From Anaerolineaceae bacterium UBA6801 (GTDB lineage Bacteria; Chloroflexota; Anaerolineae; Anaerolineales; Anaerolineaceae), in NCBI GenBank assembly GCA_002452315.1, contig DKFH01000013.1, forward strand, positions 643 to 7,984: DNA of 7,342 nt, read 5' to 3'. Positions within the stretch are counted from its first letter, which is position 1, and each line of letters starts with the position of its first letter. Below, in pieces: positions 1 to 6,615 of the stretch. A model generated the notes under the pieces. That model was not told the DNA's origin. It was given only the letters and a program-made list of their open reading frames with translations, and ran no database searches. A program made the translations under genes and the position numbers.

Positions 1-493
1 CGCGCAGTTCACGCCGGAAGATCAGGCGTGTTCTGAAACTATGGTAGGGGTCCGTCACGACCATAAAGGATGACCAGCCCTGGTCCTGGGCAATTTGGCG
101 CACTGCCCGGGATTCGTCGAGGGTGCTGTCGACCGCTAGATCGGTAATGAAGATCCGCTCGCGATCAAACCCCAGAGCTTGCGCTTCCCTGGCCAGGCGC
201 CGGTTGGCTGTGCGGTCTGTGTTGGTGATGACCAGGTTGTAGGCGTAGCCGCGCTCAAGCATATCCGCCGCCATAGCCAGCCGGTCGCCCGAATCACCGC
301 TGAGGATCACAATGGCATCCACCGGCTCGATTGGGTCGGACACAATCAGGATGGCGCCGACGGAGACCAGGGATAAATAAATCAACAGCGGGCTGAGTAA
401 GACCACCAGGAAAACGATCAATAACACCGAGCAACCGGTGTTTGTGGATCGCCCCTGATTGGATGGTTGAGCCCCTGTGGGTTGGTTTGCCAT
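1..493 (-). CDS. DUF218 (YdcF/SanA/ElyC-like) membrane-anchored protein, 3' end missing
   Basis: The first 164 codons are visible; the frame stays open and runs off the left edge, so the C-terminus is missing. The start is the ATG at 493-491. Residues 1-20 are polar, and about 21-50 form a hydrophobic stretch (SVLLIVFLVVLLSPLLIYL and on) that reads as a signal anchor or one membrane helix. A DUF218-type fold begins at about residue 59 with DAIVILSGDSGDR. It continues with a GYAYNLVITN strand (VI-S/T type), STLDESR where relatives have a T-ENA-type motif, and VVTDPYHSFR (about 145-154), which matches the family's VTSPYHxxR motif. DUF218 proteins are linked to cell-envelope functions in other bacteria (SanA, ElyC), but the biochemical role is unsettled and I assign none here. 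There is no strong Shine-Dalgarno sequence. The start lies 7 bases after the stop of the aminotransferase gene, so co-transcription and translational coupling are likely. Confidence 0.85.
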   Translation of the reverse strand, partial: MANQPTGAQPSNQGRSTNTGCSVLLIVFLVVLLSPLLIYLSLVSVGAILIVSDPIEPVDAIVILSGDSGDRLAMAADMLERGYAYNLVITNTDRTANRRLAREAQALGFDRERIFITDLAVDSTLDESRAVRQIAQDQGWSSFMVVTDPYHSFRTRLIFRRELR

Positions 494-500
494 CAGGTTA

Positions 501-1643
501 TTAGTTGTTGAGGGCCGCCTTGATGCGAGTTAACCCTTCCGTCAGCATGGCGCGGGGGCAGCCAAAGTTGATGCGCAGGAAGCCCTGTCCGCTTTCGCCA
601 AAGCTGACCCCATTGTTTAATCCTACCTTGGCTTCTTTCAGGAAAAAAGCATGGGGAGATTCTACATCCAGCTGCCGGCAATCGAGCCAGCCCAAGAACG
701 TGCCCTCTGGCCGCCAGATGCGCAGGCCGGGGAGGTTGGCATTTACATACTCGACCAGGTAGTCCCGGTTGGCCTCCAGGTAGGCCATAACCTCACGCAG
801 CCAGGGCCGTCCGTGCTGGTAAGCGGCCCGAGCGGCGTGCAAGCCGAGGATGTTGGGGTGGCCTAACAGCATCGGCATGGTTTGGCATAGTTTCTCCTTC
901 AGGGCGGGGTTTTGTGTGATACACACGGAGGTTGACAACCCGGCGATGTTAAAGGTTTTGGAAGGTGCAAAATAGGTCACGGTCTGCTGGGCAACCTCCG
1001 GTGAGAGGGTGGCGATGGGCAGGTGCTGATAACCGGAGTAGATCAGGTCTGCGTGGATTTCATCCGAACAGATCAGAACGTCGTGTTTTATACAGATTTC
1101 TGCCATTTGGGTCAGCTCTGCGAGAGTGAACACCCGCCCGACAGGGTTATGGGGGTTGCAGAGGATGAACAGCCTGACACCGGAGGCGGCTTTTTGTTCG
1201 AAATCGTCAAAATCGATTTCATAGCGGCCGTCTTCACGCAGGATGAGGGGATTATGCACACATTCACGGCCGTTTGCTTCAGGGCCTTTCAGAATCGGGG
1301 GATAAACCGGGGTTTGGATCAGGACGCGGTCGCCGGGTTCGGTCAGGCTGTAGATGGCGTGGGTGAACCCGGTCACGACACCGCACACATAGCTCAGGTG
1401 GTCTGGTTCTACGCTCCAATTAAAGCAATCGGCCAGGTGGTGAAGGATCGCTTCAGCCAGGCCATCCGGCGGTCCGCCATAACCAAAGATGCCATGTTCC
1501 ACCCGCTCGTGCAAGGCCTGGATGACCGGCTCCGGTGCTTTAAAATCCATGTCAGCCAGCCACATGGGCAGCACATCGGGTTCGTAATAGTGCCATTTGG
1601 CGCTCTCGGTGTGACGACGATCGATTATTTGGTCAAAATCCAT
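501..1643 (-). CDS. MalY/PatB-type PLP-dependent C-S lyase (cystathionine beta-lyase) / aminotransferase
   Basis: This is a 380-residue fold-type I PLP enzyme of the MalY/PatB branch. These cytoplasmic enzymes typically split cystathionine or cysteine conjugates to a thiol, pyruvate and ammonia; some members also transaminate or have regulatory side roles, as E. coli MalY does. In order: LPMWLADMDF (25-34), GIFGYGGPPDGL (51-62), a VCGVVTGF segment near 86-93, NPHNPVGR (163-170) with the conserved Asn166, SDEIHADL (193-200) with Asp194 for the pyridine nitrogen, APSKTFNIAGL (226-236) with the Schiff-base Lys229, and FLRINFG (355-361) with carboxylate-binding Arg357. The length is normal for the family and all key residues are present. 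The ATG at 1643 is preceded by GAAGGGAT (bases 1655-1648) at about 4-5 bases. The long open frame on the opposite strand is a shadow. Family assignment is firm; substrate is inferred, and a plain class I/II aminotransferase role cannot be excluded. Confidence 0.93.
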   Translation of the reverse strand: MDFDQIIDRRHTESAKWHYYEPDVLPMWLADMDFKAPEPVIQALHERVEHGIFGYGGPPDGLAEAILHHLADCFNWSVEPDHLSYVCGVVTGFTHAIYSLTEPGDRVLIQTPVYPPILKGPEANGRECVHNPLILREDGRYEIDFDDFEQKAASGVRLFILCNPHNPVGRVFTLAELTQMAEICIKHDVLICSDEIHADLIYSGYQHLPIATLSPEVAQQTVTYFAPSKTFNIAGLSTSVCITQNPALKEKLCQTMPMLLGHPNILGLHAARAAYQHGRPWLREVMAYLEANRDYLVEYVNANLPGLRIWRPEGTFLGWLDCRQLDVESPHAFFLKEAKVGLNNGVSFGESGQGFLRINFGCPRAMLTEGLTRIKAALNN

Positions 1644-1670
1644 GGTGATCCCTTCGATTTTAGTGATTGC

Positions 1671-1680
1671 GTAATATTAC
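1671..1680. promoter_or_regulatory. 10-bp perfect palindrome with possible -10 element for the C-S lyase gene
   Basis: GTAATATTAC is a perfect palindrome lying 28-37 bases upstream of the C-S lyase ATG. Read on the minus strand it contains TAATAT (1679-1674), a plausible -10 hexamer that would give a leader of about 25 bases with a good Shine-Dalgarno site. No convincing -35 lies 15-18 bases further upstream. It could be a promoter element, a small operator, or chance in AT-rich spacer. Confidence 0.3.
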
Positions 1681-1832
1681 CTTATGCTCAAACTGAACTA
1701 CGGGCGCAAAACCCCACCACAGGCTCATTTACTCCATCTGGCCGCCTTAATCTCAGCAATTTGTCCGGTATTTTACGGTGTTAATTGGTTTAAGTTCCAG
1801 TCTATTATAGCTTAACCCCGGGTTTTCCAGCC

Positions 1833-1862
1833 TGATTTTCGAGGGATAAAAAATGGTATACT
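1833..1862 (+). promoter_or_regulatory. Extended -10 promoter for the UbiA-led cluster
   Basis: TATACT at 1857-1862 differs from the sigma-70-type consensus at one position and is preceded by TGG (1854-1856), giving the extended -10 form TGnTATACT. The -35 is weak (TGATTT at 1833-1838, 18-base spacer), which is common with extended -10 promoters. The predicted transcription start is near 1868-1870. It lies in the divergent spacer and is the only good promoter I find for the plus-strand cluster. Confidence 0.55.
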
Positions 1863-1877
1863 CATTTTTACATAAGT

Positions 1878-2777
1878 ATGGAGACCCCATTGAAAAGCAC
1901 ACTGACAGGTTTAGCCAAACTGACCCGAATTAATGAATTTGGATATTTTATCCTCATCACCACCTTGCTGGGCGTGGCCGAAGCGGGCGGTGTGTTTGAC
2001 CAACGCCTGGTACTTGTGATGCTGGCCAACGGGTTGGCTGTGAGCTTTGCTTACATGGTCAATGATATTGAAGATGCCCCCGAAGATGCTTTTTCAACCA
2101 AAAACAAACAGCGCAACCCCATCTCAAGCGGGCTGATCTCCACAAAAACAGCCAGGTTGGCTGCGCTGGTGTGTGGGTTGGTTGCGGCGGGTGTGTATGT
2201 ACTGCTGGGCTGGTGGACCTTTACCTTTGGGATGGCCTGTTTGCTGTTGGGTATCGTGTATTCTCACAAAGCCATCCGGCTGAAAACCGTCGCCTTGCTC
2301 GATATGATCTCCCGCGGGCTGCTGCAGGCCGGACTGCCATTTCTTTGCGCCTATTTTGCCTTTAATGGGACCTTGAACCGGACCTGGATGTGGCCCTTTT
2401 TATTCATGATACTTTTGAGCATTTTCAACGATCTGCATGATGCGCGCAGGACCGATGAAGCGGAACGGCAAGCACGGCAGGATCGTTTGGCCGCCTTATT
2501 GGGGGAGCGGTCCGCGGCCATCATGATGACGGCCGTGGTGATCCTGCTGGGTTCCACCGGGATCGTGTCTTTTTTTCTGATCAACCTGGTGCCGGCCTGG
2601 GTAAAGGTGACCATTTCAGCGCTGTTCTTGCTGTTTTTTGTGCCGCCGTATATCAAATTTCGACGTAGTGAAACCCAAGAATCGCTGCGGGTTTTATTAT
2701 TTAACACACTTGAACGTGCGGCAGCCATCGGGTTGTGCTTTCAGTACTTGATCCCCTGGTTGGTGCAAATTTTTTAA
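1878..2777 (+). CDS. UbiA-family prenyltransferase, substrate unknown
   Basis: A 299-residue, strongly hydrophobic integral membrane protein of the UbiA superfamily, which transfers an isoprenoid chain from a prenyl diphosphate to an acceptor (quinone ring, chlorin, haem or glycerol backbone). The two Asp-rich Mg-diphosphate motifs are present: NDIEDAPED (62-70) and NDLHDARRTD (184-193). The first is followed by KNKQRNPISSGLIS (75-88), the usual loop after motif 1. About eight or nine hydrophobic segments follow one another, for example 23-37, 43-61, 95-112, 114-128, 136-160, 171-183, 212-236, 243-258 and 280-298. There is no quinone, menaquinone or chlorophyll gene beside it, so the acceptor cannot be called. 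The ATG at 1878 is used here, but it has no Shine-Dalgarno and would leave a very short leader. A TTG at 1890 has GGAG (1880-1883) six bases upstream and would shorten the protein by four residues. It leads the plus-strand cluster; the methyltransferase follows after 28 bases. Confidence 0.9.
   Translation: METPLKSTLTGLAKLTRINEFGYFILITTLLGVAEAGGVFDQRLVLVMLANGLAVSFAYMVNDIEDAPEDAFSTKNKQRNPISSGLISTKTARLAALVCGLVAAGVYVLLGWWTFTFGMACLLLGIVYSHKAIRLKTVALLDMISRGLLQAGLPFLCAYFAFNGTLNRTWMWPFLFMILLSIFNDLHDARRTDEAERQARQDRLAALLGERSAAIMMTAVVILLGSTGIVSFFLINLVPAWVKVTISALFLLFFVPPYIKFRRSETQESLRVLLFNTLERAAAIGLCFQYLIPWLVQIF
1880..1883 (+). promoter_or_regulatory. GGAG ribosome binding site favouring a TTG start at 1890
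   Basis: GGAG sits inside the first two codons of the ATG-initiated reading and six bases ahead of an in-frame TTG (1890-1892). With a predicted transcript start near 1869, this gives a leader of about 20 bases with a well-placed site, whereas the ATG at 1878 has none. Confidence 0.4.
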
Positions 2778-2805
2778 TCTACAATCGAATTAAGGTCTAA
2801 TTGAG

Positions 2806-3702
2806 ATGAAACCATACACCATACCGTCTTTACAACTCCTCACCGCCCGGGATTGGCAAGATTATGAACTTTTGGATAGCGGTGGCGGTGAAGCGCTGGA
2901 GCGCGTTGGCCCGTATGTACTGCTGCGGCCGGAGCCTCAAGCCATCTGGGTGAAGGGCTTGCCGGAAGACGCGTGGAAAGCCGCAGACGCTGTGATGGTG
3001 CCCACTCGCGGCGAAGATGGCGGGTACTGGACGTTCAATAAGCCGATCGAAGAGCAGTGGGTGATTGATTATAAGGGGTTGAAGAGCGAGATCCGTCTTT
3101 CAAATTCGCGCCATATCGGCGTTTTCCCTGAGCAAGCCACACAATGGGATTGGATCGAAGCGCAGGTGCGGGGGGCGAAAAGGCCTTTGAAGGTGATCAA
3201 CTTATTTGGATACACCGGGATGGCCACAGCGGCGGCCGCCAGGGCTGGCGCACAGGTAACGCATGTGGATGCTTCCAAGCACGCAGTGGGATGGGCCAGT
3301 GACAACCTGGCGCTGAGCGGCTTAGGCGACGCACCCGTGCGCTGGCTGGTGGAGGATGCCCGCAAGTACCTCCGCCGGGAGGCCAAGCGCAAGTCTTTTT
3401 ACGATGGGCTAATTCTGGACCCGCCCAAATTTGGCCGCGGTCCCAGCGGCAGGGTGTGGGATTATTTCGAGGATATCGCCGATTTGCTAAAACTCTGTCG
3501 GCGGGTGCTCTCACCACATCCGCGCTTTATCTGCCTGACATCTTATGCTATCCAGGCTTCAGCCCTGGTCCCGCACCAGGCTTTGTTCGAGATCGTTAAA
3601 GACCTTGGCGGTCAACTCACGTGTGGCGAGCTGGTCACTGTTGAAAAGAGCCGTAACAGGGTCCTTTCACATGCATTGTTTACCCGCTGGCAATCCGATT
3701 AA
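2806..3702 (+). CDS. Class I SAM-dependent methyltransferase, RlmI-like (COG1092 type)
   Basis: A 298-residue cytoplasmic methyltransferase with a Rossmann SAM-binding domain in the C-terminal two thirds. Motif I is INLFGYTGMATAAAARAG (131-148), the acidic end of strand 2 is HVDAS (153-157), EDARKYL (183-189) follows, and motif IV is ILDPPKFGRG (203-212). The DPPKFG motif is typical of the RlmI/COG1092 group, whose known members methylate cytosine C5 in 23S rRNA. The N-terminal 100 residues form a separate domain with PEPQAIWVKGLP near 42-53; the protein is about 100 residues shorter than E. coli RlmI and I do not see a clear PUA domain. An RNA substrate is likely from the family, but the target base is not known. 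The start ATG has AAGG at 2792-2795, about ten bases upstream, a rather long spacing. The stop is 13 bases before proC. Enzyme class is sure, substrate inferred. Confidence 0.88.
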   Translation: MKPYTIPSLQLLTARDWQDYELLDSGGGEALERVGPYVLLRPEPQAIWVKGLPEDAWKAADAVMVPTRGEDGGYWTFNKPIEEQWVIDYKGLKSEIRLSNSRHIGVFPEQATQWDWIEAQVRGAKRPLKVINLFGYTGMATAAAARAGAQVTHVDASKHAVGWASDNLALSGLGDAPVRWLVEDARKYLRREAKRKSFYDGLILDPPKFGRGPSGRVWDYFEDIADLLKLCRRVLSPHPRFICLTSYAIQASALVPHQALFEIVKDLGGQLTCGELVTVEKSRNRVLSHALFTRWQSD

Positions 3703-3703
3703 T

Positions 3704-3709
3704 AAGGAA
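3704..3709 (+). promoter_or_regulatory. Ribosome binding site of proC
   Basis: AAGGAA lies six bases before the ATG at 3716 and directly after the methyltransferase stop. It fixes the proC start here rather than at ATGs further upstream in the same frame, which overlap the methyltransferase. Confidence 0.75.
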
Positions 3710-3715
3710 ATTATT

Positions 3716-4564
3716 ATGGAATTTAATCAACAACATCGTTTTACGATCATCGGCCCAGGTGTGATGGGTGAGGCCATTATCGTTGGCCTGATCAAGAAGA
3801 AAGGCATCCCGTCCACTATGATCACTGTCGCGGGGCCGCGCTTGGAGCGACTGCAGGAATTAAGTGACAAATACCAGGTGCTGTTTTCGCTGGATAACGC
3901 GCAAGCCGTCCAAAATGCAGATGTGGTGATTTTGGCGGTTAAACCGCAAAAACTGGCTGTGGTGATGAAGGATCTGCAGGGAAAAATCCCGGCGCATGGA
4001 TTGGTGATTTCAATTGTGGCCGGCGCGACCATTCAGTCGCTTGCCGCTGGCCTTGCGCAACCCGCTGTTGTGCGCGCCATGCCCAATACGCCCGCCCAGG
4101 TGGGCGAGGGCATGACGGTGTGGACGCACGGCCTGGACCTCTCGGCTGAACAGCATGAGTTCACTCAACAGGTGCTGGACGCGTTGGGCAAGGAAATCTT
4201 TGTGGACGAGGAATCCTACATCGATATGGCCACCGCGGTCTCCGGCACCGGTCCGGCCTATGTGTTTCTGTTTGTGGAAGCTTTGATTGATGCGGGCGTA
4301 CACCTGGGCTTGCCGCGGCGGATTGCAGAGGAAATGGTTTTGCAGACAATCAAAGGCTCCGTCTCATTCTATAACCAAAACCAGGCCCACCCGGCCCGCT
4401 TGCGCAACCAGGTGACCTCACCCGCGGGCACATCAGCCGCAGCCATCTATTACCTGGAGAAAATGGGCTTTCGCACTGCGATCTCGCGCGCCATTTGGGC
4501 TGCCTTTACCCGCTCGCAGGAGCTTGGCAAAGGCCAGGCGCATCAAGACCCGGAGAAAATTTAA
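3716..4564 (+). CDS. proC: Pyrroline-5-carboxylate reductase
   Basis: The 282-residue protein catalyses the last step of proline synthesis, reducing 1-pyrroline-5-carboxylate with NAD(P)H in the cytoplasm. The N-terminal Rossmann part shows FTIIGPGVMGEAI (9-21), ILAVKPQ (72-78) and SIVAGATIQSL (99-109). VVRAMPNTPAQVGEGMT (118-134) marks the join to the C-terminal helical dimerisation domain. That domain carries the family signature AVSGTGPAYVFLFVEALIDA (174-193), GLPR (198-201), HPARLRNQVTSPAGTS (225-240) and GFRTAISRAIWAA with RSQELG (251-271). Length and motifs are normal. The coenzyme loop reads GPGVMG where many ProCs have GxGNMG, a mild variation. The same frame stays open upstream to 3545, but that part overlaps the methyltransferase in another frame and lacks homology; the ribosome site at 3704-3709 supports 3716. 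It sits 13 bases after the methyltransferase and 9 before pncC. No other proline synthesis genes (proA, proB) are in the window. Confidence 0.96.
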   Translation: MEFNQQHRFTIIGPGVMGEAIIVGLIKKKGIPSTMITVAGPRLERLQELSDKYQVLFSLDNAQAVQNADVVILAVKPQKLAVVMKDLQGKIPAHGLVISIVAGATIQSLAAGLAQPAVVRAMPNTPAQVGEGMTVWTHGLDLSAEQHEFTQQVLDALGKEIFVDEESYIDMATAVSGTGPAYVFLFVEALIDAGVHLGLPRRIAEEMVLQTIKGSVSFYNQNQAHPARLRNQVTSPAGTSAAAIYYLEKMGFRTAISRAIWAAFTRSQELGKGQAHQDPEKI

Positions 4565-4567
4565 AGG
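4563..4567 (+). promoter_or_regulatory. Ribosome binding site of pncC, overlapping the proC stop
   Basis: AAAGG overlaps the proC TAA (4562-4564). It is six bases from the ATG at 4574 and only three from the GTG at 4571, so it favours the ATG. The overlap suggests coupled translation. Confidence 0.6.
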
Positions 4568-4573
4568 CTGGTG

Positions 4574-5065
4574 ATGGAACAAACGCTGCTAAACCTCTCA
4601 TCCTCGGTTGGCGAGGCGCTGACCCGGGGCGGCTTTACCATCAGCACCGCCGAATCCTGTACAGGCGGGTTGCTCAGCCATGTGATCACGGCGGTTTCAG
4701 GCTCTTCAGCATATTTTGTGGGCGGTGTGGTGGCCTATAGTAATGCGATCAAAGCCGAGGTGCTGGGAGTACGGGCAAGCACGCTTGAGGCGTTTGGCGC
4801 AGTCAGTGAGCAGACGGCTTGCGAGATGGCGGAGGGCATTCGGGTCAAATTTGGCACCGATGTCGGCCTTTCCACCACGGGGATAGCCGGGCCGACAGGC
4901 GGCACACCACAAAAGCCGGTGGGGTTGGTGTGGATTGCGATTAGCACAGACGGGGCGACCCGCGCTTTTGAATGCCATTTTTCAGGTGAGAGGCTAGAAA
5001 TCATGCGACAAACGGTGATCGAGGTGCTATCTCGCACCCTGGATTACCTCTGCATAAACAAATAG
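4574..5065 (+). CDS. pncC: Nicotinamide-nucleotide amidohydrolase, CinA C-terminal domain family
   Basis: A 163-residue stand-alone CinA C-terminal domain. Characterised members (PncC) hydrolyse nicotinamide mononucleotide to nicotinate mononucleotide and ammonia, recycling the NMN released by DNA ligase into NAD synthesis; they are cytoplasmic. Visible motifs: TAESCTGG (25-32) with the serine thought to be the nucleophile, VAYSNAIK (53-60) with a conserved Tyr and Lys, GAVSEQTA (75-82), TTGIAGPTGG (101-110), KPVGLVWIA (114-122) and FSGER near 136-140. The length equals the usual single-domain form; the N-terminal MoaB-like (COG1058) domain of full CinA is absent. GTG (4571) and ATG (4574) are adjacent in frame; spacing from AAAGG supports ATG. 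It starts 9 bases after proC, with its ribosome site inside the proC stop, so the two are probably co-translated. NMN deamidase activity is inferred from family. Confidence 0.93.
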   Translation: MEQTLLNLSSSVGEALTRGGFTISTAESCTGGLLSHVITAVSGSSAYFVGGVVAYSNAIKAEVLGVRASTLEAFGAVSEQTACEMAEGIRVKFGTDVGLSTTGIAGPTGGTPQKPVGLVWIAISTDGATRAFECHFSGERLEIMRQTVIEVLSRTLDYLCINK

Positions 5066-5080
5066 AGGGGGAAAAACTTA

Positions 5081-5239
5081 ATGAAATCGAAAGATCGAAA
5101 AATCCTGATCATCACAGGCGATGCCGGGTTTGGCCCATCGCTCGCCTGCAGAAGCGATTCAAAGCGGATGATGCCTGGACCCTGTTTACCGAAAGTAGAT
5201 AAATTTCTCAGTGGGGGTGTTGCTAAATCAAATCAGTGA
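5081..5239 (+). pseudogene. Broken 5' remnant of an MGDG-synthase-type glycosyltransferase
   Basis: A 52-codon frame begins at ATG 5081, with a strong AGGGGGA site (5066-5072) eight bases upstream, and ends with TGA at 5237-5239. Its first 18 residues, MKSKDRKILIITGDAGFG, look like the start of monogalactosyldiacylglycerol-synthase-type glycosyltransferases (MGDG_synth family), which normally continue with GHRSAAxAI. Here the expected continuation is present but shifted: from 5136 the +1 frame reads HRSPAEAIQS, so one extra base in GGCCCAT breaks the gene. From about 5146 the remaining frame reads LQKRFKADDAWTLF and stops at TAA 5200-5202, which suggests a second indel or a larger internal deletion. 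An intact enzyme has several hundred residues, so nearly all of the gene is missing. It is the last member of the plus-strand cluster, 15 bases after pncC and facing the CNNM gene end. The family call rests on a short motif; the alternative is an unrelated small ORF. Confidence 0.6.
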
Positions 5240-5261
5240 ATTTGTGGGAAGGCGGTAGGCT

Positions 5262-6581
5262 TTACTCGTCCTTGGCCGTCTCCTCTGGTAGCGGGCTGAC
5301 CAAAACGCGGTCCACACGCCGACCATCCATATCCACCACCTCGAAGCGGTACCCCTCATAAGTGAACCTGCCCCCTGTTTTGGGGATGCGCCCGAGTTGG
5401 CTCATCACAAAGCCGCTCAGGGTTTGGTAGGCTGCCCGTTCCTCACCGGGCATTTCTGAAAAGTTGAGGATCTCTTTGAGCTGATCGATGACAATTAATC
5501 CGTCAAACAGCCAGGAGCCATCTTCGCGCTGAAAAACAAGGTAATCGGTATCCATGCTGTCTTCGGGGATCTCACCCACAATGGCCTCGAGGATATCGTA
5601 TTCGGTCACCATGCCGGTAATGCCGCCAAATTCGTCGAGGATCACTGCCAGGTGCACACCGCTTCCCTGGATGGCATCCAGGGCTTTGAGGGCGGCCATA
5701 TTTTCCGGCAGGTAAATGGGGTCTTTAATGTAATCTTTGAGGTCAAAGCCAGGATCTGGGGGAGTATGCCCGAGCAGATCACGGATCTGGATATAGCCCA
5801 GGATCTGGTCCAGGTCGCCATCGGCCACCGGGATGCGGGAATGGGTAGTGTTGAGAATTTGCTCCCAGATTTGGTCTATGGGGTGGTTGATATCAAGCCA
5901 GGTCATTTCCATCCTGGGAGTCATAAGCGCTTCCACCCGGCGGTCGATCAGGCGGAAGATGCCCGAAAACATCTCCTGGCCGGCATCTTCAATCAGGCCG
6001 ATGTCACGACCCTCCTCAATGTAGCTTTTGATCTCATCTGTGGTGATTGTGGGGCCTAAATCCGTATTTATTCTTAAGATCTTCAAGCCCAAGGTAGCGG
6101 AAAGGGTTAAGAACCTGGTGAGGGGTCTGAACAGCCGAGTCAGGGACCGGATGGCCGGCGAAAGGATGGTGACAATTTTTTCAGGCGTGCTGACGGCCAT
6201 ACGCTTTGGCATGAGCTCGCCCAACACGATCGAAAAATAGGTGATGACGGCCACCACCAAAATGAAGGCGATGATACCGGCAAAATTGGCGATAAAGGGT
6301 ACCTTTGCCAATTGTTCCGCCAGGGGATCGGCCAGCATGGCGCCACCGATCACACCGGCCAGCGTGTCAATCAGGGTGATCATGATTTGCACGGTTGACA
6401 GGTATTGCTGGCTGGGGTCAGCCAATAATTCCAGCGCGACAGCGGCACCTTTGTGGCCTTCTTCGACGCGCTGCTGCAGGCGGACCTTTTTTGAGGCCAC
6501 CATGGCGATCTCGTACATGGCGAAGATGGCATTGAAAAAGAATAAGATGAAAAGGAAGATGATGTTCAAGTAGACAGGCAT
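5262..6581 (-). CDS. CNNM-CBS-CorC_HlyC membrane protein (hemolysin C / CorC family)
   Basis: A 439-residue protein with the full three-part layout. The CNNM (DUF21) membrane domain covers about 1-180: hydrophobic segments near 4-28, 62-84 and 97-120, EIAMVASKK (24-32) and the hallmark GELMPKRMAV (121-130). A CBS pair follows, about 215-270 (LMTPRMEMTWLD, then SRIPV and GYIQIRDLL) and 284-340 (DPIYLPENM, GVHLAVILDEFGGITGMVT, then DILEAIVGEI). The CorC_HlyC domain takes about 345-430 (DGSWLFDGL, LGRIPKTGGRF, VDRVLVSPL). Relatives are linked to Mg/Co ion handling, and some act as magnesium exporters; the hemolysin name is historical and gives no reason to call this a toxin. The CBS pair probably senses an adenine nucleotide, as in related proteins. 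Start ATG at 6581 has AAGGAT (6597-6592) about ten bases upstream. Its end converges on the plus-strand cluster, with only 22 bases between, and I see no hairpin terminator there. Confidence 0.94.
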   Translation of the reverse strand: MPVYLNIIFLFILFFFNAIFAMYEIAMVASKKVRLQQRVEEGHKGAAVALELLADPSQQYLSTVQIMITLIDTLAGVIGGAMLADPLAEQLAKVPFIANFAGIIAFILVVAVITYFSIVLGELMPKRMAVSTPEKIVTILSPAIRSLTRLFRPLTRFLTLSATLGLKILRINTDLGPTITTDEIKSYIEEGRDIGLIEDAGQEMFSGIFRLIDRRVEALMTPRMEMTWLDINHPIDQIWEQILNTTHSRIPVADGDLDQILGYIQIRDLLGHTPPDPGFDLKDYIKDPIYLPENMAALKALDAIQGSGVHLAVILDEFGGITGMVTEYDILEAIVGEIPEDSMDTDYLVFQREDGSWLFDGLIVIDQLKEILNFSEMPGEERAAYQTLSGFVMSQLGRIPKTGGRFTYEGYRFEVVDMDGRRVDRVLVSPLPEETAKDE

Positions 6582-6615
6582 ATTTATGGCTATCCTTGGG
6601 TTTTAAGGCTAATTG

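Larger units (their letters stand above)
1878..5239 (+). other. Predicted five-member transcription unit
   Basis: UbiA prenyltransferase, methyltransferase, proC, pncC and the glycosyltransferase remnant are all on the plus strand with gaps of 28, 13, 9 and 15 bases. An extended -10 promoter precedes the first gene, and I find no internal terminator. Products are functionally mixed (lipid or quinone, RNA, proline, NAD), so the grouping looks like a housekeeping operon, not a pathway. Confidence 0.6.

Noticed and set aside
1023..1784. A 253-codon open frame on the plus strand, antisense to the C-S lyase gene
   Set aside because: It mirrors a gene with complete catalytic motifs on the other strand, has no recognisable domain and runs out into the intergenic spacer; it is a codon-bias shadow.
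1814..1824. AACCCCGGGTT as a possible terminator stem before the UbiA gene
   Set aside because: The arms meet with only about one base between them, so a hairpin cannot form, and there is no gene ending just upstream.
3545..3715. N-terminal extension of ProC by 57 codons
   Set aside because: It overlaps the methyltransferase in another frame, has no ProC-like sequence, and the strong ribosome site at 3704-3709 points to the ATG at 3716.
4571..4573. GTG as start of pncC
   Set aside because: Spacing from AAAGG is only three bases, against six for the adjacent in-frame ATG.
5203..5261. Search for a bidirectional terminator between the convergent gene ends
   Set aside because: Only a 4-base stem (AAAT/ATTT near 5229-5243) is visible, with no GC stem or T-run.
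5652..6059. A 135-codon plus-strand frame opposite the CNNM gene
   Set aside because: It is antisense to the CBS-domain coding region and has no family resemblance.
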